64,000 bases of DNA from Serendipita indica DSM 11827 (taxonomy: Eukaryota; Basidiomycota; Agaricomycetes; Sebacinales; Serendipitaceae): contig CAJVGD010000006.1 of the NCBI GenBank assembly GCA_910890315.1, positions 1,364,001 through 1,428,000 on the forward strand, written 5' to 3'. A program made the position numbers and the translations under genes. A model generated the notes under the pieces. It was not told the origin of the DNA. It saw only the letters and a program-made list of their open reading frames with translations, and did not search any database. How positions within the stretch are numbered: position 1 is the first letter of the stretch; each line of letters begins with the position of its first letter. Below, piece by piece: positions 1-10,434 of the stretch.

Positions 1-1
1 G

Positions 2-739
2 GCTGAGAAGAAAGCAAATGATCCCTCGCTACGACCACTCACGCTGCGACCAGGCGCTCCTCAGCTGACTGCCAACCCGTCGACAATGTCAGCCCGGAAG
101 CTGGAGACAGCGGAAGACGACGAAGATCGCCGAGAGAGGGAGAGACTTCGAGCCACGATGCGTTTGATGGGTATTGACCCAGCCAAGGAGGGCTCAGTAC
201 CTCCAACGCCGATGGAGGGTCCCTCGATGCAGTCCTTCCGCTCAGCGACCCAAGAGCGCACCCCGACGGCCGCTACGACAAGTCAGCCCACTGCAGGAGC
301 AGGAGCAGCCGCGCCTGGAGCAGCACCGAACAGTCGATGGTCGTTCTTTGGTCGAAAGAACACGGCTGAGGTGAACCCTTCTGCCTCGAGTTCGTCATCC
401 TCGCTCGTACCAGGGAAATCAGTCTCCCCTGCGCTAGGAGCACCCTTAACGGCAGAGGCATTGGAACAGGCCGAAGCAGAGTCTCACTTAGCCGCACTCG
501 ACGCACGCGAAAAAGTGGTCATGGAAGAGATTGCAAAGGGAGGCTCTGGAGGTTTCACCGAGCTCACTGGTCCCAATGGGGCGCCGAGGAGACGGCTGGG
601 CGAGGAATGGCGCAGTCGTCGGAATAGCCAAAACTTGAGTGGAGGGGCGGATATGGTGCGGTCACGTAGTTTGAGAAAGGAAGGTAGCTCTGCCGGGAGC
701 GCATCCACCGTGTGGAGTGCAGGCAAAGACGACGACTAA
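2..739 (+). CDS. 3' part of an unidentified gene
   Basis: The frame is open from the first bases of the window to the TAA at 737-739, so this is the end of a gene that starts upstream; the Met at 86 is probably internal. The visible 246 residues are hydrophilic and of low complexity. A charged stretch (AEDDEDRRERERLRATMRLM) is followed by Ala/Ser/Pro/Thr-rich sequence, a WSFFGRK motif, a short predicted helix (roughly the residues encoded at 450-535) and an Arg/Ser-rich tail. I see no membrane segment or catalytic motif and do not recognise the family. It converges on the Bem1-like gene, with 313 bp between the stop codons. Confidence 0.6.
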   Translation, partial: AEKKANDPSLRPLTLRPGAPQLTANPSTMSARKLETAEDDEDRRERERLRATMRLMGIDPAKEGSVPPTPMEGPSMQSFRSATQERTPTAATTSQPTAGAGAAAPGAAPNSRWSFFGRKNTAEVNPSASSSSSSLVPGKSVSPALGAPLTAEALEQAEAESHLAALDAREKVVMEEIAKGGSGGFTELTGPNGAPRRRLGEEWRSRRNSQNLSGGADMVRSRSLRKEGSSAGSASTVWSAGKDDD

Positions 740-1052
740 TGTTTCTATTCTGTATTCCTCTGACTCCTTGGTCTCTATATTATGAAGGGTCTGACACTTT
801 AATGGGAGAACAAACTTTTCTCGCACTGTTGGGACAATGAGGGGTTCAATTACAAAGATTCAATACGCACAATAGTCTGCCGAGGTCAAGATAATGAGAA
901 GGATGTTAAAGAGACTCCGAGATAAAGGCACAACACAACATTCGCAAGGGTCACTAAGAGGGAAAGACAGGTGCATTGCTCCTCGGTCTGATTAGGGCCT
1001 GTCGACACATGTGAGCACAAGCCTCGGACATCGATAGGAGCAAACGTACGAC
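740..1052. other. Convergent 3' intergenic region
   Basis: These 313 bp lie between two stop codons facing each other (the unknown gene on + and the Bem1-like gene on -). The stretch should carry both 3' UTRs. I see no further gene, repeat or structured RNA. Confidence 0.6.
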
Positions 1053-3396
1053 TCATTCCGCATAGAGCACAAGCTTGTCGCCGCTGCTCATCCATTCTCT
1101 CAGATGAGCATCATCTAAAATGTCTACAAAGTGGCCAGTGCCGCCAGAACCGGCAGCCATCCCATCTCGATATTTGACATTGGCCACGTCGTCTCCTAGC
1201 CGCTCGCGTACTTTTTCCATGAGCTGTCGCAACGACACTCGCGGGCTGACGCGAATAGCAATCAGCTCGTCTGTGCTCGAATGGAATATTTTAATCTTCA
1301 CAAACGCAGCATTGTGGTTATTACTGCTGATCCTGGGACTATTTGGGTTGCCAGTCGAGATACTTGGAGTAGTGGTATGGCTGCGATACTCGCTATCGCG
1401 GCCATTCGATTGCGCATAGGTCGATCGCAGTGGAGAACTATCGCGATGCTGTTTGGGTGATCCGTACGAGGAAGAGTTGTAACGTGTTATAGGAGACTTG
1501 ATAATAGAGGGTTCGCGCTGGTGGCTAGCAGCCGATTCTCGCGCATAAGGGTGCGGCTGGGAATACTTGGAGTCGGTCCATCCGCGTCCACTGTCAAGCT
1601 CTGACATCCGCCCATATCCTACTTCACCCTCTCCAGAGTCCCTCGAGTCACGGACGGGGTTAGTGGGTGCTTTTGCTTTCGCATACGGATGGCCCAACTC
1701 TTTAGAGTGATATGTCTCGGCAGTTGAGGGAGCTCGGCTGGAATAGGTGTTCGAACTTGTCGTTCTCGATTGGGCATCATGATAGTCCGAGGGTTGTCGC
1801 TGGCTTTGGGTAGAACGAGTGTGATAGTCGTCCTGAGGCTGGTGGTCGTAATAGCCCCGTGTATTGTCCTGTGGAGGATAATCTTCGTCGGGAAGCGGGA
1901 CTTCATTTTCTATATCTCCATCACGAGCGGCGAAAAACTTTCGTACGAGCTCGCACCGAAGAATGTGCTCAGCCCCGACCTCGCGCAACGCCACCAGCTC
2001 TTTGAGGTAGACATCGAGATCATGTCTCCGTGTGTCTGTTACCGTCTCGTCGACGTCGTCTTGTGGGCCTGGCATGTAGGGAAGAATGCGAGTGCTCGGG
2101 CCATCCTCATCCTCGGGCGGCGCTTCGTCTGGTCGATCGGGATCCCGACCGGCTTCGACTGGGAACGACGCGAGCAGTTGTATTTGGAAGACGTAAAAGT
2201 CGTCATAGACACGGAACAGTGTCAACTCGCGTGACATGAGAGGCGCGGGATCAAAAGGATTCTTTTTCGCTGGAGGATCGGGTCTGAACGTCGCATTCAC
2301 ACGGAACACCCAGTCGTTGGATTCGTAATGGAAGGAGGACACCTCTGCACGGATGAGGACGCCAAACGGCAGCGGGTCAGCCAAATCGAGCCTGGAGAGG
2401 TCTGGCGGTGGCAGCGAGTCGCGCTGATCCGTGTCGTAGTCTTGCCGAGCGTCGGAAAATGTGTTGACATCCTCTGGTCGGTAGGCGTTTGAAGGGTTGG
2501 TGGGGTCATAGGTGAAACGATTCTCAGCGCCAGGGGAAGTCATTGCCATTTGCTGAAACTTGGAATTGGGAACCGGACCAGCGTTTGGACTGTCGATCAC
2601 GCCCAATGCAATGCTGCTGGCTTTGTAGTTCATTGTCGCCTTTTTCCACTCTTCCACCGGTGGCAATTCTCCGCGGTCGATGAGAGCATCTATGTCGGTG
2701 ATGGGCTGGCCTGTTACAGGGTCTCGGACCTCGAGGAAAGACGCGGGAATCAAACCGGGACCTCCGAGTCGTCCAATAGGCTTAGCGACGAACCACTCTC
2801 GGTTCGAGTGTGCAACGACAGAGATTGCGTCTCCGGCCTTTGCATCGAGCTCGTCTGGACGCTCGGCCTGAAAGTCGTGCTGTACGACGGCATAGAAGAC
2901 GGGAGTCTGCCGTGGCGACGTTGGTGGATTGGAAAAGCGAGCGGCATCGACGGGCTGGCTTGGGCCGGAGATTCTAGCTCCAGGGCCTCCAAGAGCAATA
3001 GAACGTTGTCTAGAGGCATATCGGTCGGCAAATGTAAGCAGGAGACGCGATCGCAGACATCGCAAAGCACTCACGCGGCATTGGACTTGTCAAATCCTTC
3101 AAACAGCTCCTTTGGGACGAGCCCCCTGGCACCCGTGACTGGATTATGGGCTTCATAATACTCGTTCCATTCGCATGCACGACGTCTCGGATCACATAGA
3201 AGAAGTCGCCCTTTGCAAACGACAACTCTTGAGGCGCGGTGGGTCGGTGGCTAGCGAGGGCTCTGATGACCTTTTTGGGCGGAACTACAGCAGATACGGG
3301 CTTGCTGAGCGTTGGGAGCGTCTGGGGACTGTATCCGGGCGCGGCAGACGCTTCCTTGTTCGTCGAGCGACGTAGACCAAGCGTCTTCATCGCCAA
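1053..3396 (-). CDS. BEM1: Bem1/Scd2-type polarity scaffold (SH3-SH3-PX-PB1)
   Basis: Scaffold that in fungi joins Cdc42, its exchange factor Cdc24 and PAK kinases at sites of polarised growth. Exon 1 (3396-3075) encodes the first SH3 domain (FSFAKGDFF-like core, then EAHNPVTGARGLVPKELFEG). An intron with a GTGAGT donor follows at 3074-3010. Exon 2 (3009-1053) holds the second SH3 (VVQHDFQAERPDELDAKAGD), a PX domain about mid-protein (VFRVNATF...LFRVYDDFYVFQIQLL...LPYMPG), a Ser/Tyr/Gln-rich linker and a C-terminal PB1 domain (FVKIKIFHSSTDELIAIRV...KYRD), which in yeast Bem1 binds Cdc24. One oddity: the first SH3 does not read through. Near 3155-3165 the frame that encodes YEAHNP is displaced by one base from the frame that encodes KGDFFYVIRD, with no room for an intron. 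Family identity is firm; the exact 5' model is not. Confidence 0.9.
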
Positions 3397-3772
3397 TCCG
3401 TCACTCGAGACTTGTACAAATAATCCAAGATATTGTGTAAGCTATCTGTGCACGCCGGCCAAGACGTCGAGTGGCGGGTGACTGACGAGGTGGATGAACA
3501 AGTTCCAAAAGTGGTGAACAGCGGGCGTTGTTTCCGGCGTGGCGCTCAAGGGACCTTTAATACGTAGAATTTCGTTACATTCGCAGGTACAGTGGAGAGC
3601 ACGCGCAGAAAGCACTGAGTCATGGAATTCACATAGCGTCAACCTCTCGTGGCCACACCGTCCCCCTCTTGATGCACCAGCTCTCGAGAGAGCACCAAGG
3701 CATTGAGAGGGGAGAAGAGCAAGCCCCGAGTGTCAAAAGCACCGCGCCAGACCATCCAGAAGGCTCAGCGGC
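3397..3772. other. Intergenic: Bem1 promoter and NAC beta 3' UTR
   Basis: These 376 bp lie between two minus-strand genes and must hold the BEM1-like promoter and 5' UTR plus the 3' UTR of the NAC beta gene. The short open frames here have no recognisable product, and I see no TATA box or repeat. Confidence 0.55.
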
Positions 3773-4576
3773 TCAGTTGAGCTCCTCGAGGTCGGCATCC
3801 TTCTTCGTCTCGCCTGCAGCCGTGTCTGGTACATCAAAGCTCTCCACGAGATCGGGGACATCGTCGTCGTCTTCCTCCTTTGTCGCTCCAGCAGCCGCTC
3901 GCTGGCCCTGTTGGATGGCTTGGTACGACTCGGCCAGTTTGCGCAGCGATGCCAACGAGTCGGGCCCGAGCTGGTTCAGAATGCCAGGGACGAGTTCTGT
4001 CAGTTCCTTGACTTGTCCAGTGCCATAGACCGCAAACGTATTCGCAGCCGGGGCGCCATGGACTAACGGGACAGGTACCGGAAGAGAGAGGGACACGTTG
4101 TCAGTATAATAGAGCGAAAATACAGCTGAAAGGACATTACCTTTTGGAGCGCTAAAATGCAAAACATTGCCATCTTCCCTGAACATGTTCAACTCTTCGA
4201 CACCTGTAATCGGCTGCATATTCAACTTCTTGAGTGCAGCTTGAAGCTTTCGGTCATCCTGTCCACCTCCCGCCTTTGCCGTCTTGACGACTTTGCGACG
4301 TGGGGTTCCCTTGCCACCTGCACGAGCGATGCACAGTCGACATTTTCAATACGAGCATGTTCAACGTCCATCATTTATAAACGAAAAGCCCGTCGTCGAT
4401 GGTCCGATGCAGAAACGAGTGGCCATGCAAAAAACAAAAGTCGTCAGCTGTTGGCAAAGGATATCGTAGAGATAGACGAGCCAGATGGAGATGTGATTAT
4501 GCTACTTTGACGTACCGATTCTCGTCGAAGCAGCCTGCGCTTGCAGCTTTGCGAGTTTTGCAGCATCGACCGGCAT
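3773..4576 (-). CDS. EGD1: Nascent polypeptide-associated complex subunit beta
   Basis: The beta subunit of NAC binds ribosomes near the exit tunnel and, with NAC alpha, shields nascent chains from mistargeting. There are three exons: 4576-4516 ([20 protein letters not shown]), 4317-4141 and 4062-3773, all with GT-AG borders, giving 175 residues, a normal length. The ribosome-binding basic motif ([12 protein letters not shown]) is at about residues 22-33 and the NAC domain follows ([20 protein letters not shown]...[23 protein letters not shown]). The tail is acidic ([11 protein letters not shown]) and ends in EELN. The large first intron (4515-4318) is typical of strongly expressed fungal genes. 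Confidence 0.95.
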
Positions 4577-4822
4577 ATTCGTTGCTTAAACAAGACTACG
4601 AGACGTAACCCAGGCTACACGTGACAGATTTTGGATTTTGTGGACGTCGCCTTGCGATCCTTTGCCTTGCAGAGTCCCAGTCGATGGTTAGGGTTTGTTT
4701 GGTCCTCGTTGGCCAGAGGCTGGGCCACAGTGGACGGCAGACGTAAAAGTAATATATGTACGATAACAACCAGCTCGAGGATACATACCCAATGCGATTC
4801 TTTACACTCGTACATCAGCCAA

Positions 4823-7678
4823 TCAGTCGTCGCTCAGATTTCGGTACTCGAACCTGAACCCACTCTTCTTCCTCACACACCAGCTCCCTTCCCAGTCAAA
4901 GTAGAGGTACTGTCCTTGCTCATACTCGTCCGTCACCTCGTCTGGCTTGGCGTGTCGTTGGAACCAGGTCAAAAACTTGACGTGGAACCGCCACGACTGC
5001 TTCTTGAGCTCCTGAGCAGCTAGCCATTGCTGATACGTCCCTGGCATGTAGTAAAACACCCAGAAAAGTGTCTCGACGTCGAGTCGTTCGAAGAATTCGG
5101 GCGACGAAAGCAGCGGCAGCATTTGCTGTGGATAATACGATGGTGTCTGTGTCGGATTGCGGGTCGTGTGGTATTTTGGACTAGGTTGATGTTAGCTATG
5201 ATTCGGGTCTTTCCACAGCATGCTTACCGTTCGGCATCGCGCGGCTGCGGCATCGAGGGCGACATGGCTTCTAGCACATCCTTGACTTGTTCCGAGTCAC
5301 GCATATGTTCTGGACCTAAGCAATTCAATAAGGCAGTATCGATCATAGACACGTTACACACCTTTGAGACCCACTGCACGGAAACTCGACATCAGGTCCG
5401 AGAGTGTTGCGGCAAACTTCGGTGGTTGTTGTCCGCTATGCTGCGACGCACGATCATCATTCTCATGGTTCGAGACTCCAGGGGAAAGTGGTGCTGCTCC
5501 AATAGTTCCGGTGCCGTTGTTGACGCTGAGGTTTGCTTGGTCGTCGCCTGGCGCAGCTGCCGTTGGACGCTGGAGAATTGTCCTTATTGTCGTGTTATCT
5601 GTTTTGGTGGTCATGTTGCCTGGTTCTCGCATTCCATTTACCGCGAGGCCTGGGGGTATCGAAGAGTTTGGTAGGATGCCTTGCAGAGTGTAACTGTTCT
5701 GTCCTTGGTTCAACGGAACATCCGAATACGAGTTCTAGAAGACTATAAGTACTGATGAGGGCTATAGGAGAGAACGTACCTCTGGATTAGGCATTCGTGC
5801 AACTTGCGGTGACGCTTTCTCGAGTCAGAAAGATGAAAAAGGATGAAGCGATCCAAGTACCTGATACTTCCGCCAAGGAGACGTCTGGACTCGCCAGAGA
5901 CATGCTCGTAACAGACGGCGCACTGGGGGCACCATAGCTCTCCGAAAGACCCTGTGTTCCATTGTTCCCGCTCTCCGCCACCGATTCATTCCGCCGTATC
6001 GCAATAGGAGAGGCTGCAGCCGATGGAGCCACACTCGAGACGGCCCGCTCCGACGGCGACAGTGGGTCAGCCTGGTCAGATGCGGGCGTCACTTGCTGTG
6101 CGGATGCCGCTTGGTTCAGATTGGACGAGGAGACGGATGTAGAGAGGTTAACAGAGGCGTTGGCTGGAGCTGGAGGGGTCGGTACTTGTGCTGGAGGTAT
6201 GGCTGTGGCTGGTGTTTGAGGGACGGCGCTCGACGGTGCTGTTGTACTACTTGTTGCTGGTGGATGTGCGGCGGTTGATGTACCAAGTGCGGCGGCGTCT
6301 GCATAGCGTAGTGTTGGCATTGGCGCCCGCGCCGCTCCTTTGACTACGCTCGACATGGGTTGTTGGACAAAGTTGGCGACAGGGACTGGTGGTTTCGATG
6401 TCTGGGTTGTAGGTACTGCGAAGGCATGAGAAAACGGGATGAAAAGGCGCATCAAATTACCATCTGTCGGCTTAGTCGAAGATTTTGCCCGCGCTGGAAG
6501 CTATTAGCATCCGAAGTCGCCAAGTAGGTATACATACGTCTTGCCGTCGATGACGAAGCATTCCCTCGTTTGGTTATCGGCTTTGGATGGTCAGAGTACT
6601 GTCAAGTAGAGGGCGCACCCGTACCTCTTCCTTTGGTTCATCCTCCTCGACAGCCTTAGACTTTCGCGGAGCAGGTTTTGGTGGCGGCGGTTCTTCTCAA
6701 CTGTGAGACATAGTTGATTACATGCAGAGACTTGCATACCGTCATTTTCAGCATCTGATGCCACTGTGCTGTCGTTGTCGCCCTCGGCATCCACATAATT
6801 CTCGAGATTGAGATCCGCATAGACGCCATCATCGTACTCAAAGTCTTCTTCCTGGAACGAGGTTGAGAGATGGTGCACGGTATGAAATTGAACATACAGC
6901 ATTCATAGTGACGAAAAAGTCAACGTCCTCCTTTACTGCCTCTACATCCTCCACTTGCAGATTCGAGTTTTCGACCAATCGTAGGATGATTTCGAGCTGA
7001 GTGATGTGCCAACTTCTTCGTTCGTTTTGCAGCTCGAGGAGCTCTGTCCTTGCCTGTCCAGCATCTCCACTCTTTCCCTTTTTCTTTGTGCCAGCTTGTA
7101 ATGTTTCCAACTCTGCCTCTGCAGTCTCTATCTGCATCTGAAGTTCTTCGACTTTGCCCTGTAGCCACCCTATCAGGTCCATTCGTTGTTGTTCCTTTGG
7201 ATCGAGCTTTGAATGCGATATGAGGCCAACGGTTGAGTATTGCTTCGTCTTCATCTCCTTTTCAATCATCTTAAACTTTTCCATTTGCTATACGAGCCCA
7301 TTAGCACCGAATAGCGGGTCCACCAGAGGCCAGACGAGACGCACCACCTCGATGAGCCGCCTATGATCTATTATTGGTGTCTTGTCCTTGACGTCTGTCC
7401 CAGTTTGCCACGTCTTGAGCTGGTCTCGTAGCCGCTGCAGCTTCTTGATCTGTGTCTTGAGGTCGGCCTCTAGCTTCTCCTTCTGAGCTGCTGTCCCGGC
7501 TGCATTCATCTTGGACTCGATGTCTTCAAAGTTCTCGACGCCCTCTTGGATCTTCTTGAACGTGCGGTCCATTTCCGCTGCGTAGTTGGGTCATGTTAGC
7601 CTAAAGGGCGGTCTCTACGGCGTATATGTAGAGCAATATACGGTTGTAATACGCACCTTGAAGTTTGCGTGCCGCCAT
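4823..7678 (-). CDS. NOT3: CCR4-NOT complex subunit NOT3/NOT5
   Basis: Subunit of the CCR4-NOT deadenylase complex that controls mRNA decay and transcription. I place twelve exons, from the ATG at 7678 (first coding exon only 22 nt, MAARKLQ) to a stop at 4823, giving 770 residues; all junctions are in phase. The N-terminal Not3 coiled-coil domain is clear ([19 protein letters not shown], then [17 protein letters not shown] and a Lys/Glu-rich helix to about residue 210). A long Pro/Thr/Ser/Ala-rich linker follows. The C-terminal NOT box has [35 protein letters not shown] and [12 protein letters not shown], which match NOT3/5 rather than NOT2. It is divergent from the hydrolase-like gene, with 185 bp between start codons. 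Confidence 0.92.
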
Positions 7679-7863
7679 CTTGAGCGTCGTTTGGTGCTCA
7701 GTCAACGGGCGGAGTTTGTGGTAAGAGTCTGAATTCAGCAAGCTTGGTCTCCACTTGCCCACCCTTGAAAATGATTTATTTACTTATTATGCACAGAAAG
7801 CACGTTAAAATTATCCATTAATAGCTCCCGAAACTTAAACTTGGCGTCTTTCGGGGCACGCGT

Positions 7864-9110
7864 ATGGCAGAGGTTTGCCCTCTCTTGTCGCCGACCATGC
7901 CATACGCCACGACCCTCGACGGTTCAAAGTTTCACTATACGATTCCCCCCAAGCAGATTAACGGTGCACACGAAGTACATGAAGACCCTAACAAACCATT
8001 CTTGATCATGCTGCATCCGCGGGTTCTAGACTCGACCTTTTTCGAGCCCCAGTTCCAGGACGAACGGTTGCTCGCGCATTATAACATGGTACATACGCAT
8101 CTTCTACACCTCTATTAAACCACATTTACGTTTTCCAGATTGCTATAGACCACCACTTTCACGGGCTCTCCAAGATATCCCTGGACGGAGGCCCGTACGA
8201 TTACTGGAAGGTCCGCGGCCTCTGACCATCCAAGCAGCACGCACTGACAAATTTCAAAGTCTGCAAGAGACCTCTTGGCAGTCCTGGACGCGTTACAAAT
8301 CGGCCGATGCCATATTCTGGGAGCACAAATGGGGGCGCTCCTCGTGCTTCGCATGGCAATCCTAGACCCCAATCGGTTTCTCAGCATCATACTCAGTCCG
8401 GTCCCCCCACCTATAGATGTAGGTCGATGCGATCATTTCGGCCACCAGCGCTCGTCGGGCTGACGATGATGAATTAGTTGCTGCCCAATCTTAGGGAATA
8501 CCGCGGAATGCGGGACGACTGTCGAGCGACGATGGAGAATGAAGAGAATGAAGAGGATACGTTTAGGCCCATGTTGGAAGCGGGCAGATGGGCGTACTAT
8601 GGATCGTTCCGACGTAAGTGACGATGCGGCCGGGCAAAAGTCTAAAGGGCAATCGCTAATATGAATACAAAGAGGGCACGAGTAAGAATTGGCTCGAACA
8701 CACGGTTCGATTGACGTACTTTTGTGTATGGGTTCATTTCGGCTGATCGACTGACAGAACTTCCGACCCTCTAATCCGGCCTATGTTGAGAAAATTTTTT
8801 CGTCGCTCATTGACCGCGATAAGATTGCGGACGAGGATTGGGAAAAGATTGATGGACACCCCGTGCTCATCCTAGAGGGAGGCCAGTACTTTTGGCCCAT
8901 TGTCGCCTCTTGGTTGCTGACCTTTTGAACAGCCGACGACGAACTTCAGGCACCGAGTACATCCAACATTACCTATGACAAGCTCTCCAAGGCCCAACGA
9001 ACCATCAAGTTTATAGACGGCGCACCCCATATGGTGTCGAGGACGCATGCGCACGTTGTCAACCCGATCATTGCAGACTTTTTAGACGCGCAGGAGAGCC
9101 GCAGAAAGTA
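7864..9110 (+). CDS. Alpha/beta-hydrolase-fold protein lacking the nucleophile Ser
   Basis: Alpha/beta-hydrolase fold: N-terminal strand (FLIMLHP), oxyanion/HG-like region, IAIDHHFHGLSK, a lid region and a C-terminal LILEGG...IKFIDGAPHMVSRTHAHVV with the usual catalytic-type His. Exons I can phase are 7864-8088, 8139-8210, 8260-8418 and 8478-8613; later borders are less sure. The nucleophile elbow, normally G-x-S-x-G, reads HILGAQMGALLV, so Gln sits where the Ser should be. Either this is a non-catalytic family member or it uses other chemistry. The start could be 7864 or the Met at 7897; both are in frame. Its neighbours (NOT3 upstream, SOD downstream) say nothing about substrate. An ester or epoxide substrate cannot be assigned. 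Confidence 0.75.
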
Positions 9111-9200
9111 GAGGGGCTAGCCTCATGGAGCGGAGTGTTTAAAGCTAAAAAGTGACTTTTATTGCATTCTTCTCTCTTCACAGTCGGCTGGTAGCCCTAC

Positions 9201-10023
9201 TTAGAGCTTGGCACTGGTTGCGCTCTGGAGACGCCTCTCGGCCTCTTCAAAGTTGATCACGTTCCAGATGGCATTGAGGTACTGCAGGGGAGTTAGAAGA
9301 GGAGAGACGTGACGACTGTGGCTTACATCTGGCTTGACGTTCTTGTACTGGAGGTAAAAGGCGTGCTCCCAGATGTCAACGCCAATGAGGGGGACGTAGG
9401 GGCCTAGAAAGCTGCGTGAGTTGGTGACGTATGAAAAGTGTAACCACTCACTCAGAACGGGGTCCTGGTTGGGTGTGGTGGTGATGACCAGACGCTTGTT
9501 CTTTGTGTCATAGACGAGCCATCCCCAGCCAGAGCCTTGGATGCCGAGGGTGGCGGTATTAAACTCTTTGATCATTTCCTCGAGAGAGCCAAAGTCTCTA
9601 TTGACCATGTCTGCGAGAGGGCCAGCCTTGAGGACGCCACCGATGGCGCTTGCGTTTTGTTTTTGAGAAGGTGCCAGGTTTTCCCAGAAGAGCGAGTGAT
9701 TGATGTGACCTAGCCAAGGGTTAGATTGGGGGGGTGTTGTCTCCTCCGTGTATCGGGGGGAAATCACTGACCACCGCCATTAAACTTGATGGCAGCCTGG
9801 AGAGCAATACGTTCCTTTGGCGATGTGGCAGATGCATACTGTTTCTCTGCAGCAATGAGGCCGTTGATGTAGGCCTGATGATGCTTTTGATGATGGAGGG
9901 TCATAATCTCCTCACAAATATAAGGTTCGAGCGCATTGTACGCGTATGGAAGGTTTGGAAGTGTCTAGATGGCTGCTGTTAGTGGCGATTTCTGGGAGAT
10001 TTGTGAGCCACACGTACGGCCAT
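9201..10023 (-). CDS. SOD2: Manganese superoxide dismutase, predicted cytosolic
   Basis: Converts superoxide to peroxide and oxygen at a Mn centre. Five exons (10023-10018, 9964-9772, 9709-9452, 9403-9327, 9281-9201) give 204 residues, normal for the mature enzyme. Fe/Mn-SOD signatures are present: [15 protein letters not shown] at the N-terminus, [15 protein letters not shown] (first His ligand), [14 protein letters not shown] (second His) and [13 protein letters not shown] (Asp and third His ligands). The first coding exon is ATG GCC only. The protein starts directly at the mature core, MATLPNLPY, with no mitochondrial presequence, so a cytosolic form is inferred; a spliced upstream start could change that. 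It shares a 411-bp divergent promoter, with four CCAAT motifs, with the glycosyltransferase gene. Confidence 0.95.
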
Positions 10024-10434
10024 GGTCTTGGTCAGTCGTCAAGCCTGGGTGGACCGTCGGGCGTAATGGAGCTCACTGGCGATTGGCTGGTAAATTGGGG
10101 TGATATTGGAACCAATCAAGTCTCGAGTTCCAACGTTATCGAACCGCTTCGATTCCGTGCTCTGCTGTGCTCTGCTTCCCGCTGCGGCCGCCGCTCGAAT
10201 TTTACAGCCGTAGTGTCCAAAAATTGCAGAATAAAATCGCAGAGGAGCCTCTGGTCGTTGTAATGTACAATTTCTACAAATTATGGGTCGCGGGCCGCGT
10301 GGGTCGTCTGCTTTGCTCAAATCGTACGTTTGGCCCAAAAACTATCTTCGACCCGACCACCACCATAGACTGTTTCGCAGTGCAGCTTGGAGTCTCTTCC
10401 CAGACTGCTTGCTCACCGTTCTTTATCATCTAGT
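10024..10434. promoter_or_regulatory. Divergent SOD / glycosyltransferase promoter
   Basis: These 411 bp separate the SOD start (minus) from the glycosyltransferase start (plus). Four CCAAT/ATTGG pentamers lie within 35 bp (10082-10086, 10094-10098, 10105-10109 and 10112-10116), about 60-95 bp upstream of the SOD start codon. CCAAT is the known target of the Hap2/3/5 (NF-Y) complex in fungi, but binding here is inferred. Confidence 0.5.

Noticed and set aside
1770-2234. 154-codon plus frame opposite the Bem1-like gene
   Set aside because: Lies antisense to the conserved PX-domain coding sequence, which explains its openness.
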